A stretch of 64,000 bases of DNA, from positions 496,001 through 560,000 of the forward strand of contig JAJFPB010000002.1 in assembly GCA_020881915.1 (NCBI GenBank). Direction: 5' to 3'. This document shows, one piece after another, positions 45,953 through 57,508 of this stretch. The notes beneath the pieces are model-generated. The model was not told the origin of the DNA. It worked only from the letters and a program-made list of their open reading frames with translations, and ran no database searches. Made by a program: the position numbers and the translations under genes. Numbering within the stretch: position 1 is the stretch's first letter; each line of letters begins with the position of its first letter. This DNA comes from Paramyrothecium sp. XJ0827. Taxonomy: Eukaryota > Ascomycota > Sordariomycetes > Hypocreales > Stachybotryaceae.

Positions 45953-48900
45953 ATGTCGTCTCGAAGAGACTATGACTTGCTTCCAGAGCCCGTGGCTTCG
46001 ATGCATAGCGGCGACGATTTCGCCTTAGATGCTCACTTCAACGTGCTTCTGGATGGCGACAATCGATATGACCTGGGACAGCATGGTCCCATACGTCATG
46101 AAAGGCAATGGAGTCATGGAAGCTCCTCGATGGTGGCGGGAAAGAAAGACAGGGCCTATGTTCAGACGTCCCTTGTTGACCCAGGCTCAGAACTGTCATA
46201 CAACCCATATCCTGACTTTGTAGTCGAGAAGCAGCGCACCCGCCGGGCATCAACAACCCAGAAAATCCCAAACTACAAGCCTTCAGCCTTGAGATGGCCG
46301 TATCTCTCCTCATTACTGGTCCTTCTCCTGGTTATTCTTGGGCTCCTGGCCTATGCCCAGCACGCCCTTCCTAACCAGCGTTATCGCAATGAATTTATTC
46401 AAAGGGATTTGCTGTCACTATTCAAACGCCAGAGTGATCCAACGGGTACCAGCAACACGGATGGTACATCCAATTCGCCAAGCTATGGCAATGGTCCTCA
46501 AATTTCTGAGGCACCAGCGCCGGGGGGTAACAATCCGGGCGCCCAGGAGCCGGCTCCCACGAAATCGGCCGAGCCTGGCGCGCCGCCACCCTCAAGCTAC
46601 AACAAAGGTCCTGTTGATGAGTCAAATCCCGACCCAGCACCAATACAGGAGAAACCTTCACCGGTACAACAACCCTCCGACGGCGGCGGTAGTGGGACAG
46701 AACCTATCCCAGGTCCTCCAGCGACAAGTGGTGGCGACGAGCCTCCTCCGGATGTTACATCACCGGCGACATCAAGCATACCTCCTGCCCCAGCTCCGCC
46801 GGCTTCTCTTTATAACCCCGGCCCAGTGCCCAAAGTTTCAGTGACTGACGATAAAGAAGCACAAAAGCCATCTCCTGTGCCCGTAAAAGATCCCCAGGAC
46901 AACCCAACCAAACCAACACTCGCACCACCAAAGGAAGACTATAACAAAGGGCCACACGAGCCGACGGAGCCCGACAAGCCGGCAAACCCTGATGAGCCAG
47001 CGCGGCCCACTGCAGCCCCCACAGTTGTGCCCGTTGTCATGACAGGCACACAGGGCGAGCATCAAGCAACGGTTCTACCTGTGACACATGGTTATGGCTT
47101 GAAAAACGGTGCTTCCGGAAAAGGATACTACGCCAAACCAGCAGCAACCGCTGCCAGCGTCCCGCGATTGCCAGTTGCTGTCACGCTTACAGACTCCAAG
47201 GGGAGCGTAACAGCCGTCTCCAGCACCAATATTCCGGTCGAACAAGTTCAGATTGCCTCTGGTTTGACTGATTCTGGCGGCAAGACGACGGCAACAACAA
47301 CGAAGACCGTGCTTGGCACTTATAGCTACACGACCATGACGGATTCCGCTGGCGTTGCGACCGCAACCGTGGCCAAATTCTACGAACTTTCCAAAGAAAA
47401 GGTGATTTGGCACGAGGAGGGCCGCTATCATTTGAGCCAAGCGAATTATTTTATTGGGATGTTCCTGCCGACTCTTGTGGCCACGTTCCTTTGTCTCGTG
47501 GTGCGGATCGTCCATGTGAACGCGCAACTGTTCCAGCCTTGGGCTGAACTGGCGCGGCCATCCGGTGCCACTGGGCGCGACTCGCTCTGTTGCGCAACCT
47601 CCGGCTGGCGGAGTGTTCTCAACTCCCTGCGCTCCTTGGCTGGCGGCAGGCCTCTGGTATTCTTCACCACGGTCTTGATGCTGTGCTCGACTCTGCTCGT
47701 CCCTATATCCAGCGAAGCGGTAGCCTTCAGGAAATATGGACCAAATTGCCATGAGGGTGGTGCTGGAGCTGCGTGTCAGCTTCAGCTAAGCGTTTTTGAC
47801 GTGCCGGTGAAGGTGGCGATAGGCATACTCGTGGTTATGGCAGTTTGTGTTTTGATGCTCTTTGGGTTTCTCCTCGGCTGGAACTCTGGCGTCGGCTCAA
47901 ATCCATGGAGCATTGCGGGAATTTCATGCTTGAGTACAAACAGGGACCTGAGGACGATTATGAGCTCCTTGCCGGCGGGAGCAAGCAGCCTTCCAAGCAA
48001 AGCGATGGACGCGGCCTTGTCGGAAAGGCGTTTCGTCCTGGGCTACTTTGACGGGCCCAATGGCAGCGTCGATTACGGAATAGCGCTGGCCAGCGACTGT
48101 TCGGAAGGCAACCGGCTCATTTCTGTATCTCAGCCTGGTACTTCGGGCTGGGATACCATTGGTTTGGCCGAAGACGACAGTGTGAAGAAGAAGCACCTAC
48201 CTTTTGTGATGCTCGGCAAGATCTGGCGCCTATGCTTTCTATTCATACTTCTCGCCCTGGAAGCCCTCATTCTCTACTACGTCAACACATACTATGATTC
48301 TTCATTCGAGAGATTCATGGATGGCCAAGGTTTTGGTGTTCGATTCCTTTTCAGCAGCATCGGCGTTATCATCGTGTTGTTTTGGCAGTCGTTCTTTGAC
48401 AGTAAGTCTAGCAATTTTCTCACATTACTTAGAATGGTCAACTCACTAATCTTGCCTCAAAGGCGTTGCAATGATCAGTCCGTACTATCTGATGTCTCGA
48501 TCCTCTAGACCTGCCCACAGGTCTATACTTCAATCGCAGCCCACAAACCAGTTTTCGGGGCTGGCAACTGCCTTCTCTCGTCGCGACTACTACCTTATGA
48601 TTATGGCCGTTATTAGCATTTTCATCGAGTTTCTCCCTTTACTGCTGAGCAACATCCCCTTCAACCTCGTCAAGACATCGGCCTTGCATATCTTCATATG
48701 GAGAGTGACTATAGTCCTGCTTTCCCTCATGGTGCTCGCCATCTCCTACAGCTTTTTCGTCAAGTGGCCGTTCATGCCGGTGGATCCCAGCACAATCGCA
48801 GGCGCCATGTACTACGTCTGCGATAGCTGGATGCTGGAAAGGCTTGGAGGCCTAAGTGTACTGTCGCGCAAGGAGCGTGATTGGAAGTTCAAAATGAAAG

Positions 48901-48986
48901 GGATAGAATATGGCTTTGGCGAAATTTACGGCGTCAGCGGGGCGAAAAGGGTTGGCATAGATATGGTAGAGGTCGATCGCGTATGA
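45953..48986 (+). CDS. DUF3433-family multi-pass membrane protein with long proline-rich outer domain
   Basis: Exons 45953-48401 and 48463-48986 (61-nt intron GTAAGT..CAAAG), 990 residues. ATG 45953 follows ACC and starts MSSRRDYDLL. The cytosolic N-terminus (about 1-105) is followed by a first membrane helix (WPYLSSLLVLLLVILGLLAY) and a roughly 330-residue Pro/Ser/Asn-rich segment. That segment carries spaced Y-x-x-GP motifs (SYGNGP, SYNKGP, LYNPGP, DYNKGP). The C-terminal half holds the duplicated DUF3433 membrane module: YFIGMFLPTLVATFLCLVVRI, LFQPWAELARP, RRFVLGYFDGPNG, then LGKIWRLCFLFILLALEALI and further helices to DPSTIAGAMYYVCDS. DUF3433 proteins are restricted to fungi and have no known function. 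They are probably plasma-membrane or wall-linked. Confidence 0.9.
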
Positions 48987-49617
48987 TACTCCAAAGTCAA
49001 GCGTTTTGACCATTTTGTGGGAGGATAGAAATCAACATCGGCGTTCCTCGCAGTGTGCGTCAACACTGCTTGGTAATTAAGCAACAGCCTTATTAATGTC
49101 CCGATATACCTGCATGCGGATCCTTTGCTCCACTCATTGGCGAAGACACGCGACAATCAGGCTGCGAGGACTGCATGCAGGCTGCGAGAATTCTGCTCCC
49201 TCACGGAAACTCTTGCCCTCCCTACGAGAGGTAGGGGCCCCCATTCACTTCAGTCTATTAATGGTTCATTTGATGCTGGGGTTACATTCTGGGGCCCCCC
49301 TGCTCCGCCTGTCACTAAAGTGGCCGAAGGATCAGCGGCCGCATATTTGTGGGACTTTTCTGGAACCAACATGCGTTAAATCCTTTTCAGCTTGCGCTCA
49401 GATTGGCCCCATCCGTAGCCTGGTCGTTTGAAAAAGGGGGCTGAAACGATAAGCCCCCAGAGCCTCTCCTCGGCCCCAACCAACAGCCCAGCTATTATGC
49501 TTAAAAACCCCGTGGAATCTTAGATGCACGGGGAAATTGTCCTGGCTTTGCCGATTAATCTCACACGTTGAAGTTTACACGATAAAGTGAATTCGTTCGT
49601 GAGTAGTTGAATTAATA
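48987..49617. other. Intergenic region between two surface-protein genes
   Basis: About 0.6 kb between two co-oriented genes; it should hold the promoter of the gene at 49618. Frames at 49096-49431 have no motif. No gene is supported. Confidence 0.5.
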
Positions 49618-51654
49618 ATGTTTTCTCGATTTTTCGTTGTGCTTGCATTGGCCATCTTGGCCACGATCGTGAACGGCTCTACGGATGTCGCCGCACACAA
49701 GCGATCTGGATCATCTACCAGGCCTATTACTTTGCAACACATTCATCGCCGGCTGTTTGAGATTACTCAGCACAAGAGAGATGAGACATTTAGTAACAGC
49801 ACGTCGCTTGACAAATCCTTCAATGGAGTGACCCTCTTCAAATAGTAAGCGAATACTCCAAAGCAGTGCAAGGCCGTCACTGACATCATACGACCGCAGT
49901 GGTACACAGGTCGCAAAGAACTTCACCCAGAATGAACAGGGCGAAAAGACCACAGAAGGCGACAAGGCGGCCGACAAGAACAAAGCCGAGGAAGACGATG
50001 CCAAGCAACAGCTCGAGGCGTCTGCTGGCGTCGAGATTGTCTGCTCCAGATGCTACACCAAGGGCAAGGCAACGGCGAGACTCTCGCTCGAGGGCGACTT
50101 CAACGCAACCAACGTCGTGAACGAGGTTGGAGACTCGGTCTCAGAAACGATTGATCAAATCCAGGAATGGATCGACGACATTCAAATCGACGTGTCCGAG
50201 TTCAAACTGGACATCCCCGCACCGAACATTACATTCGAGATTGACATGCCCGCCGTTCCTGGTGCCGTGCTTGAGTTCCAGTTCGAGGGGATCGAGATGT
50301 TCGTTGAGCTAGAAATGACACTTGGCGCAGGCCTCTCCTACAGCCTCAACATCTACAAGAGCACACAGCTGGGCATTGAACTTGCCTCAGACCTATTCCT
50401 AGGCCTCGTTTTCTCCATCGATCTCATGCTTAGCGTGGATTCTGAGATCACCATCACGAGCGGCTTCCACCTTCTCCTGGATGATGGCATCCTGCTCAGA
50501 CTGGCTTTATTTGCAAAGGAGACTTCTGATGTCGAATTGTACGTGCTCTCCGTCCATCCAAAACCCTTCGTGGCTAACTTGCGCTTCAGCAACCCAGGAA
50601 AGTTCGAATTCTTGCCTGTTACCGTCGAGGCCGCAGGGGCTGTCCTTCGGGGAGTGATTCAGCTTTCACTGAGGTCGGGTTTCTCCTTCTCGACTCCCGA
50701 TCCCACACCAGGATTCGATTTTGGAAACTTCGATGAATTAACCACTGCCTCTGTTGGTATCGAAGCTCGCGTCTACGCGAATGTTGCTGAACTCGTTACC
50801 AATGTCACTGCCAACACAGATGACGATGCTGAGTGTCTTCTGAACGTGGTTCAAGAATACGCGTTCGCGGTCGGCGTTGCTGCAGGAGCCACGGCGGAAG
50901 TCGGTCCTCACGTCTGGGGGCCCGTTGGAGCGACCGAGAAACCTCTGTTTGCTACTACTCTTGCGAGCAGGTGTGCCATTGATGGGCCAAAGGCGACCCC
51001 GGCGCCAACATTGGCTGAAAGAGCACCTCAAGAGGACGACGAAGAAATGACGACTACAACTCTTACTCGCGAGCAGACATTCATCGCCACGCTGTGCGCG
51101 TCCACTGGTTTAGTGGAATGCCCTGCATCCTTGCGAACTGTCCAGGAGAGTATCGGAACGGAGACACTTGTAACCAGGGTGCCTTCAGGTGTTGAGGCAT
51201 CCTTCCCAGAAGCAACGAGCCTTGAGGTGCTCAGCACCGTCGATTTTAGCGACAATGCCAAGAGTATGGTATCAGAAACTCCAACGCCCACACCTACTCC
51301 TTCGCCAAAGAGCGACAGCGACGAAGATGTCAAAGAGACAATCGAGGACATCAAGGATGCCTTGAACGGCAAGACCGGTGGCGTGTCCAACAAGCTCATA
51401 ATCGGCTTGAGTGTAGGCCTCGGTGTTCCCTTCCTACTAGCTCTTGTCGCTGGCTTGATGTAAGTGGGATCAACTTTCGGACATGAAATGACAATTTGCT
51501 AATCGTGCATGACAGTCTCTGGCGGCGACGACGCAACGCTATTCGGTACACTCCTGCTGCTACCCTTGCCGATGTTGATTCAGGAGAGACCGCATATACA
51601 GGAGCCCTTAAGAAGCAACCTGTCACAGAAGTCTACGCAGTCGGTGAGCGATGA
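49618..51654 (+). CDS. Large secreted/surface protein with C-terminal membrane anchor (DUF7223-like, tentative)
   Basis: Exons 49618-49844, 49900-51459 and 51516-51654 (introns GTAAGC..GCAG and GTAAGT..ACAG), 641 residues. The signal peptide is about residues 1-20 (FFVVLALAILATIVNG). It is followed by possible Kex2 sites (KR near 28; KR near 53) and a short acidic/Lys-rich stretch. The central domain begins at VEIVCSRCYTKGKATARLS. It is rich in beta-strand and amphipathic repeats of hydrophobic/acidic type (PAPNITFEIDMPAVPG, FVELEMTLGAG). The Thr/Pro/Ser-rich stalk (about 510-560) leads to one membrane helix near 574-598 (LIIGLSVGLGVPFLLALVAGLM), then a basic WRRRR stop and a short cytosolic tail. 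The layout is that of a type I surface receptor or adhesin. Family assignment is tentative and function is unknown. Confidence 0.82.
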
Positions 51655-53306
51655 GCGACAGATCGAGACTCATCATCGGGAGTTCAAAGGAGCGGGTACC
51701 GACAAAATGGTTTCTCGAGGATTACAAAACACTAAGTATGACTGTTATGAATATACCAAGGTCATGAGCAAATTTTGCAGGGAGCTAGGAGTTGTGGATT
51801 TTGAGTATTAGGACAAGAGAATTAAGGCTTGCCGTCAGTCAACACAAATCAGAATGAATATTGTTCGAGTTGAAGTGTAGCCCATGTTTGAAGCATTCAC
51901 TTTGACGACTTGAAATCGACATTGATCGTGCTGCCCCATATCATGTAGACAGAGCAGATATGACGCTTAGGCGTGTACAGGCTGACTGTCACGGAAAGGG
52001 TGACCTTGGTCGAAAGGTGGAGTCAACGCCCGATCCAATTGGCCATTATATGCGATCCTTGGAAGCCCATTTTGCATTTCGACTATGGCTGTTTAAGTTA
52101 TCGTCGCGCCCTTAGTCTTACTACTGCTACATTGGTACGAAGGTATGAGTTCTTCAGTTAGGAGCTTGCCTGTGGTTACAGTTCCATCTGAAATCTCTCC
52201 TTCCGTGGGCGCTCTGTGGAGCTCATGAGAGACTGCTTGGGGTCTTGGAGCTCTCCCATCTCATACTCAACCATGACAGTACGATGTTCCATGATCCGGA
52301 CCGGCTGAGCTACCACGGGATCGGCAAGCGAATCCATGTCCTTGGCTCGAGGTTTGCTGTCTAGGACAAGAGTGGCCAACAATCAGTTACAGAACAAATG
52401 GGATCTCGCACGTATCTGGCGATTGTTCTCAGGTTCAATCTTTTCGCAACATTCCGCATGCAGGCCAGACTCCCGGGGCGTTGGTAATACACAACGACAT
52501 CCAACACCAGGGGGTTAGAATTACTTCCCACGGCTCTACTGTCCCAGTGGACATAAACATGAAGGATTCATAACATAGCGGAACTTTTTGAGCATGATAA
52601 TCTTGGCACTGACCAGACATTGTGCACTTGGGACTTGTCAACCCAGTCATTCACATATCTACCAAGTTTTTTGGGTCTCGTTGCCTCCGAGCTTGACCCG
52701 CGTCAGCGCTATAAAGAATCCTAGACACGCGCTAAAGCTCCTTCGAGCTTAAGTAGCCGGGATGATATGGCATGTCAGCCAGGCTGTTAAGGCTGCCAAA
52801 AGCAAAATCTCCTAATCCTAGTATCTTCAAATAAATGCTGCAAAGGGGCTGGCGTGCCTTTGGTTGCGGGAATCGGCACTTTGGAGACCGTAAAACCTCC
52901 TTCCCCGCTTCGAGATGAGTATCTTTGTGCCTGAGCCCACTGCAATCCACAGCCAGCCAGCCATACTATGCTCGGTAACAAGCACGTGCTTCGTGTTCTG
53001 ACACGAGCTGCCTAGTAAGAGTTTTGCCTTGCTGAGCTTGTGATTTTAGACCCAAGAGTTCTCAGAGCCAGAAACCCATCCAAAGCGTGCTCGAAGTAAG
53101 CGTGTGGAGCGGTTGCAGGGTCTTATTCCGTGGTGGATCTTGGCAACTTTGCTTGTGTATCACAGGGTTGCTCGTCACCTAGTCTGTACCTGAAGAGCAG
53201 TCTTAATTCACTACTCGCATTTCATTTGGAAACAATCCTCTCGTGTCACCGCTACGACGGGCTTCTCCTGGGCGACACTAGAGCTGATCTGCCGTCCTAC
53301 ATCGAA
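51655..53306. other. Intergenic region with a possible orphan terminal exon
   Basis: About 1.65 kb. On the minus strand, 52348-52176 looks like a last exon: a TCCTAG acceptor with an upstream CTGAC-like branch site precedes a frame ending ..VMVEYEMGELQDPKQ..RFQMEL and stop. No matching upstream exon is found, so it may be a relic. The rest shows nothing. Confidence 0.4.
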
Positions 53307-54296
53307 ATGAGTGCCATTGACGGAAGCGGAAAATTTGCAGTCATAGTGGAGGCTCCAGTAAAATTTCTCCTTCACCCTGGTCAGGATACAGGGGACATTC
53401 GTGTGCTGACTGAAATCTGGATACTAGGCATCACCCTGGACTTTGTCAAACACTTGCTGGCCAAGGGTACATCTGTCATCGTGGGCGATCTGACTCTCCG
53501 TCCTGAGGCTGAGGAAGTGGCCAAAGCATACCCTGCCACCGGCCTGACCAAGTTCATCTTTCAAAAGACGGATGTCTCATTGTGGCGAGAGCTGTCCTCG
53601 CTGTGGAAGGCTGCTCTTGATGCCTTCCCTCAGATCGACCTTGTTGTCCCCGGTGCTGGTGTCTACGAGCCCCCGTTCAGCTCATTCTGGCTTCCGCTAG
53701 GTGTGGATAGCTTTCCTTCAGTAGATGATGCCGAGCCTGAGGCTGGAATCTACAAGACCCTCGGCATCACCCTTTTCCATCCCATCCGCCTTTCCCAGCT
53801 CGCTCTGAGCTACTGGACCCAGTACAAGATCAAGGGACACTTGCTGTTCCTCGGCAGCATTGCCGGAGACACTGCCACAGTCGACACACCATTCTATTAC
53901 TCCAGCAAGCACGGTCTTCATGGATTTGTCAGGTGTCTTGCGCCTATCGGCAGTCGTCTCGGCATCCGCGTGAGCTGTGTAGCCCCCGGCACCACAAGGA
54001 CGCCGTTGTGGGACGCCGACCATTGCAAGGCCAAGCTCGCGGATGCCGATCCTCAGCTGAAGTCTGACTTCGTCGCGCAAGTCTTGCTGGATGTTCTAGA
54101 GGACGAGAGGTATGGTGATGGGAATATAGTTGAGGTCATGGATTTTGGAACACATGAGAAGCCCAACCCCTGCGTGCGGGAAGCGGCTGTCCACCTGGTC
54201 TATCCTACGGCCAGCGGCGTCAGAGTGCCCAGCCTGATCTTGGAAGAGGAGAAGCTTTGGAGCCAGCTCGAAACAACAGGATTCAACGCTTTTTGA
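53307..54296 (+). pseudogene. Short-chain dehydrogenase with a 1-nt frame break in the cofactor-binding loop
   Basis: The coding part from 53428 to TGA 54294-54296 is a full fungal SDR body: LDFVKHLLAKGTSVIVGDLT, DLVVPGAGVYEPPFSSFW, HLLFLGSIAGD, FYYSSKHGLHGF with Tyr-x3-Lys, and GIRVSCVAPG. The first exon is 53307-53357 (MSAIDGSGKFAVI..), with a 70-nt intron 53358-53427 (GTAAAA, GCTGACT branch site, ACTAG). With that intron spliced, the glycine-rich loop can only be read in a frame one base off the start (SGGS-SI-TLDFV), so exon 1 appears to lack one base near 53345. Without splicing the frame stays open, but the Rossmann loop is replaced by an unrelated 24-residue insert. Either the gene is recently dead or there is a single-base assembly error. 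Confidence 0.75.
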
Positions 54297-57200
54297 TAAG
54301 CTTAGCATAGGTTGATAGCCCCATATACCAGCGTGATTGGGGTCTACTTTGTCTACTTATCAGCTACCTAAGGGCATCGAAGCTATCAAGGGTTCGACAT
54401 CACGTGTACACATCGTCTGTTCGTGGGGTCATCTAAGGCCTTGCTCATTCCAATTGCGAATAGTCTTTCTTCTTTGAGCTTTGAGCAATTAGTAGTGCAT
54501 CTCATTGATCGATCCATCCAGCGGAGAAAGTCGTTGCTCACATATACTCAACTGGTGAATGGTCGGCTAAATTTCCCATTTTTAGTATCTCAAACTGCAG
54601 AAGCCCAAATCTATTTTATGTTGCTTCGACGTGAATCTGCACGATGGTGGCCAAGTAGAGCTATAGGGTAGCTTGTTCAGCGAAGCACAAGACCTCATCG
54701 GGGGGTCAGATTTCGACTGTAAAATGATTCCAATTTTCGATAGTAATGGCAATCTTAGCTTCGCATATCATAAAATCTCTTTTCCCGCCACATCTATACA
54801 TGTTATTGCTGCGCTCAGTACCCAATTAGCTTGTACTTCTCTGGCAGCTGCGGTGGTACACCTCGGCTCACCCTGGACGACTCGCCACGCACGCCTCAGT
54901 ACGACCATACTTTACCCCCGAAATTCTGCCAAAGACAGTTCTTCGAATTATTTTTGTCTTAGGTGTAAAGCTCTTCTCCACATAGGCAAACACCCAAGAA
55001 ATATCGTACGGTATAAATGTATGGTGCTGATCCACAAGGGAAAAGCTCTGGCTGCCAGATCCCAGTGAGATTCAGAACTCATCACGCTACTACTTCGCAA
55101 GAGTGCTAAATTAAAATGACATTTTCCCTCCAAAATGCATTATATAGATAACAGTGCGCAAAAGAGCGAGATCCTGCAGTGAAGACATCATGTTCCACAA
55201 CCCTGTTGCATTACCTTGGAAGCATGCTGATCAGCATCGACCGAAGTCGATTGGCGAGCTCCTACAAGGACCATGCTTAGTGCATATCATTTCTAGGGCA
55301 AGACTTTTCTCAGTCAAATATTTTAAGACTGTTGGCAAAGTGCTTTAATAGAGGCCATTGACGAGAGGGTCAAACGAAAGAGACCTCACAGTGACGGTCT
55401 AGCAAAGGTCTTCACGGCCGCAGCCTTTGTGCTTGGCCTCAACGTCTACAGTAACGACTTATTATGTTTGGTTTAAAACACAAGCTCATTTGTGTCTCCC
55501 AAATGATTTGCTGGCACACTTGGATGCCAAACGAGCAAAGCCTCCCATCTTTATTTCCACGGATCATTAGGGGTAATGGGTCAAGCTTCGCTCGCCCATC
55601 ACACAAAGTCAGGGTACTGCATTGTCCACTAGCATGAACAGCTAGATGGTGGCACAATGGTTGCATAGAAATGGCGAAGGGCCTCCACTTGGCAATCTGC
55701 ATTCATCAAAGCCTGTTCAGCTTGTGTTTTCGTTTTGCTTGACCACATCTAAGGCGCACCAGAACACAACCGACACATGGTTGTGACCGAGATATGGTCA
55801 GTACGGTTGGGAAGGTCGGAATGCTCGGCCTTGATCATTCGACATTCGAGTGTGAGAAGAGGCGCAAAATTTTTGTCGAGCCATAGATGAGATCTGCTTA
55901 CATTTTGCATAGGCCTAGGAGAATGGTGTCATCTTTCTCGGCTCGGCAAGGCCGGCATGGATGTGGTGTGCACATGCTTCAGTAGAGTGCGGACCACGCA
56001 CGCACGGAATACGAGCTTTGCAGCTGAGTGGAGAGGCATCCTACACCTTTACGTTCTAGGATCAGCCATGAAACCGACGTTAGACGTGAGCGTTGCGGGT
56101 TTAAAGTGAGTTAGGGGAGGTGTTTACTGTGAACTTCAAAGGGATGACTTAGTGCGCAAGTGTTAAGATGGAAAGCATTGGATGATGATGAAGCGGTCAT
56201 GGGCCACACCGGGCCAAACAAAAGATTTCCTCAATGCAAGTGGCTCTGTGGTGACAATGTGAAGGAATCGGCGGCTCGTTGATCAGTACCTGCAGTAAGC
56301 ATGCAGGCTGGACTCCAGGATCAACGGGACCATTAAAGATATGGATCACTTCTCCAGCCTGCGGCTAGACTAACCGTAGACTATTTTGTCCTTAATAAGG
56401 TTGCCTCGGGAGTGGCCCAAAGCACTGGGTCTGGAACATCACATCAGCGCGATGCTGTTAGACGATGATGCTTCCGTCCTCTTATGATCATGGTTCCATG
56501 CATGCATGCACCATGCCTCACGGGCGAGTCGTGTGTTTCCAGCATCAGAGCTGGCAAAGCTTTCCCCGTCATTTCACGAAATTAGACCAGGCTCGGTTTC
56601 ACTGTACAAAGTTTTTATCCACAAGGCCGCAAGCTCGCATCCAGACTGCAGGGCCAGACTTAAAGCAGCCCCCACCGGATCGGATTAGCCAAGAGCTAAA
56701 GGCTGGGTTGTGGATGGAGTCGGCTGCGCGCAATGACATAAAATATTGGTATTGCGACAGACGCCGAGCCATGGTGAGACGGCAGCGTGATGTATAATCT
56801 GCAAAGGTTCCCTGCCGGCAGCAAGGCTGAGCGGCGCCTCGTTGCTTGGAGCGGAAGGGCACCAGAATTTTCCAAGACAAAATTTGCAGAGTCGAGGCTT
56901 GTGATTGGGCTTAGCCACCAACGCTCCAAATCGCGTCATCGGGCCTAGTCGGCCTAGTTCGAAAACCATGACATGCGATATTTGCCCCTGGGCCTAGCAG
57001 CATGTTGCCTGTGCCTGTGGCGGCGCGCGCGATTGGAGTGCCGCGTCCATCATGCCCCGAAGCATCGCCAGACTGCACCTTGGCCGCCGCTTAGGCGCGG
57101 CGTAAGGACGGGAGACTGCGCGCCTTGGTTCGGCCTGTTCCGATTGTCGCGAGCTTCCTTGAGGATGGCATGATCAGCAAGTGCTTGGAGGCGCGGACCG

Positions 57201-57508
57201 CTTCGGCGATTCTAGTACTATTCTAGAGCTTCAACCGCTACCGCGTGGCGCCGGGTCCCACCTTCGAGTCCACTTAGTAAGTTGATGGAGCCTTAGATTT
57301 AACGTTGGGACAATGTTTTTTTTTCTCGTCAGGGCCGTGAGTTCGATAAATAAGAAGGCAGATTCGCCTCCTGTTGAACCGTTACTTTTACCCCAGACCT
57401 TCTCCATCTTCAATAGAGGCTCCCCATCTTCGGTTCTCTCCCCCGTCCACTTAGGCCTTGATCGGCAGAGTTCACAGAAGTCACTGTTCTCTGTCATAGA
57501 ACATCATC
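54297..57508. other. Gene-poor interval, 3.2 kb
   Basis: No supported gene. The left 2 kb is AT-rich with only short frames (for example 54673-55068 on +) without motifs. The right part (56600-57300) is GC-richer and leads into the permease promoter. No transposon ends or RNA genes were recognised by eye. Confidence 0.5.

Noticed and set aside
54423..55068. Two adjacent + strand frames in AT-rich DNA
   Set aside because: No motif, no convincing start context or splice sites; composition like the surrounding non-coding DNA.
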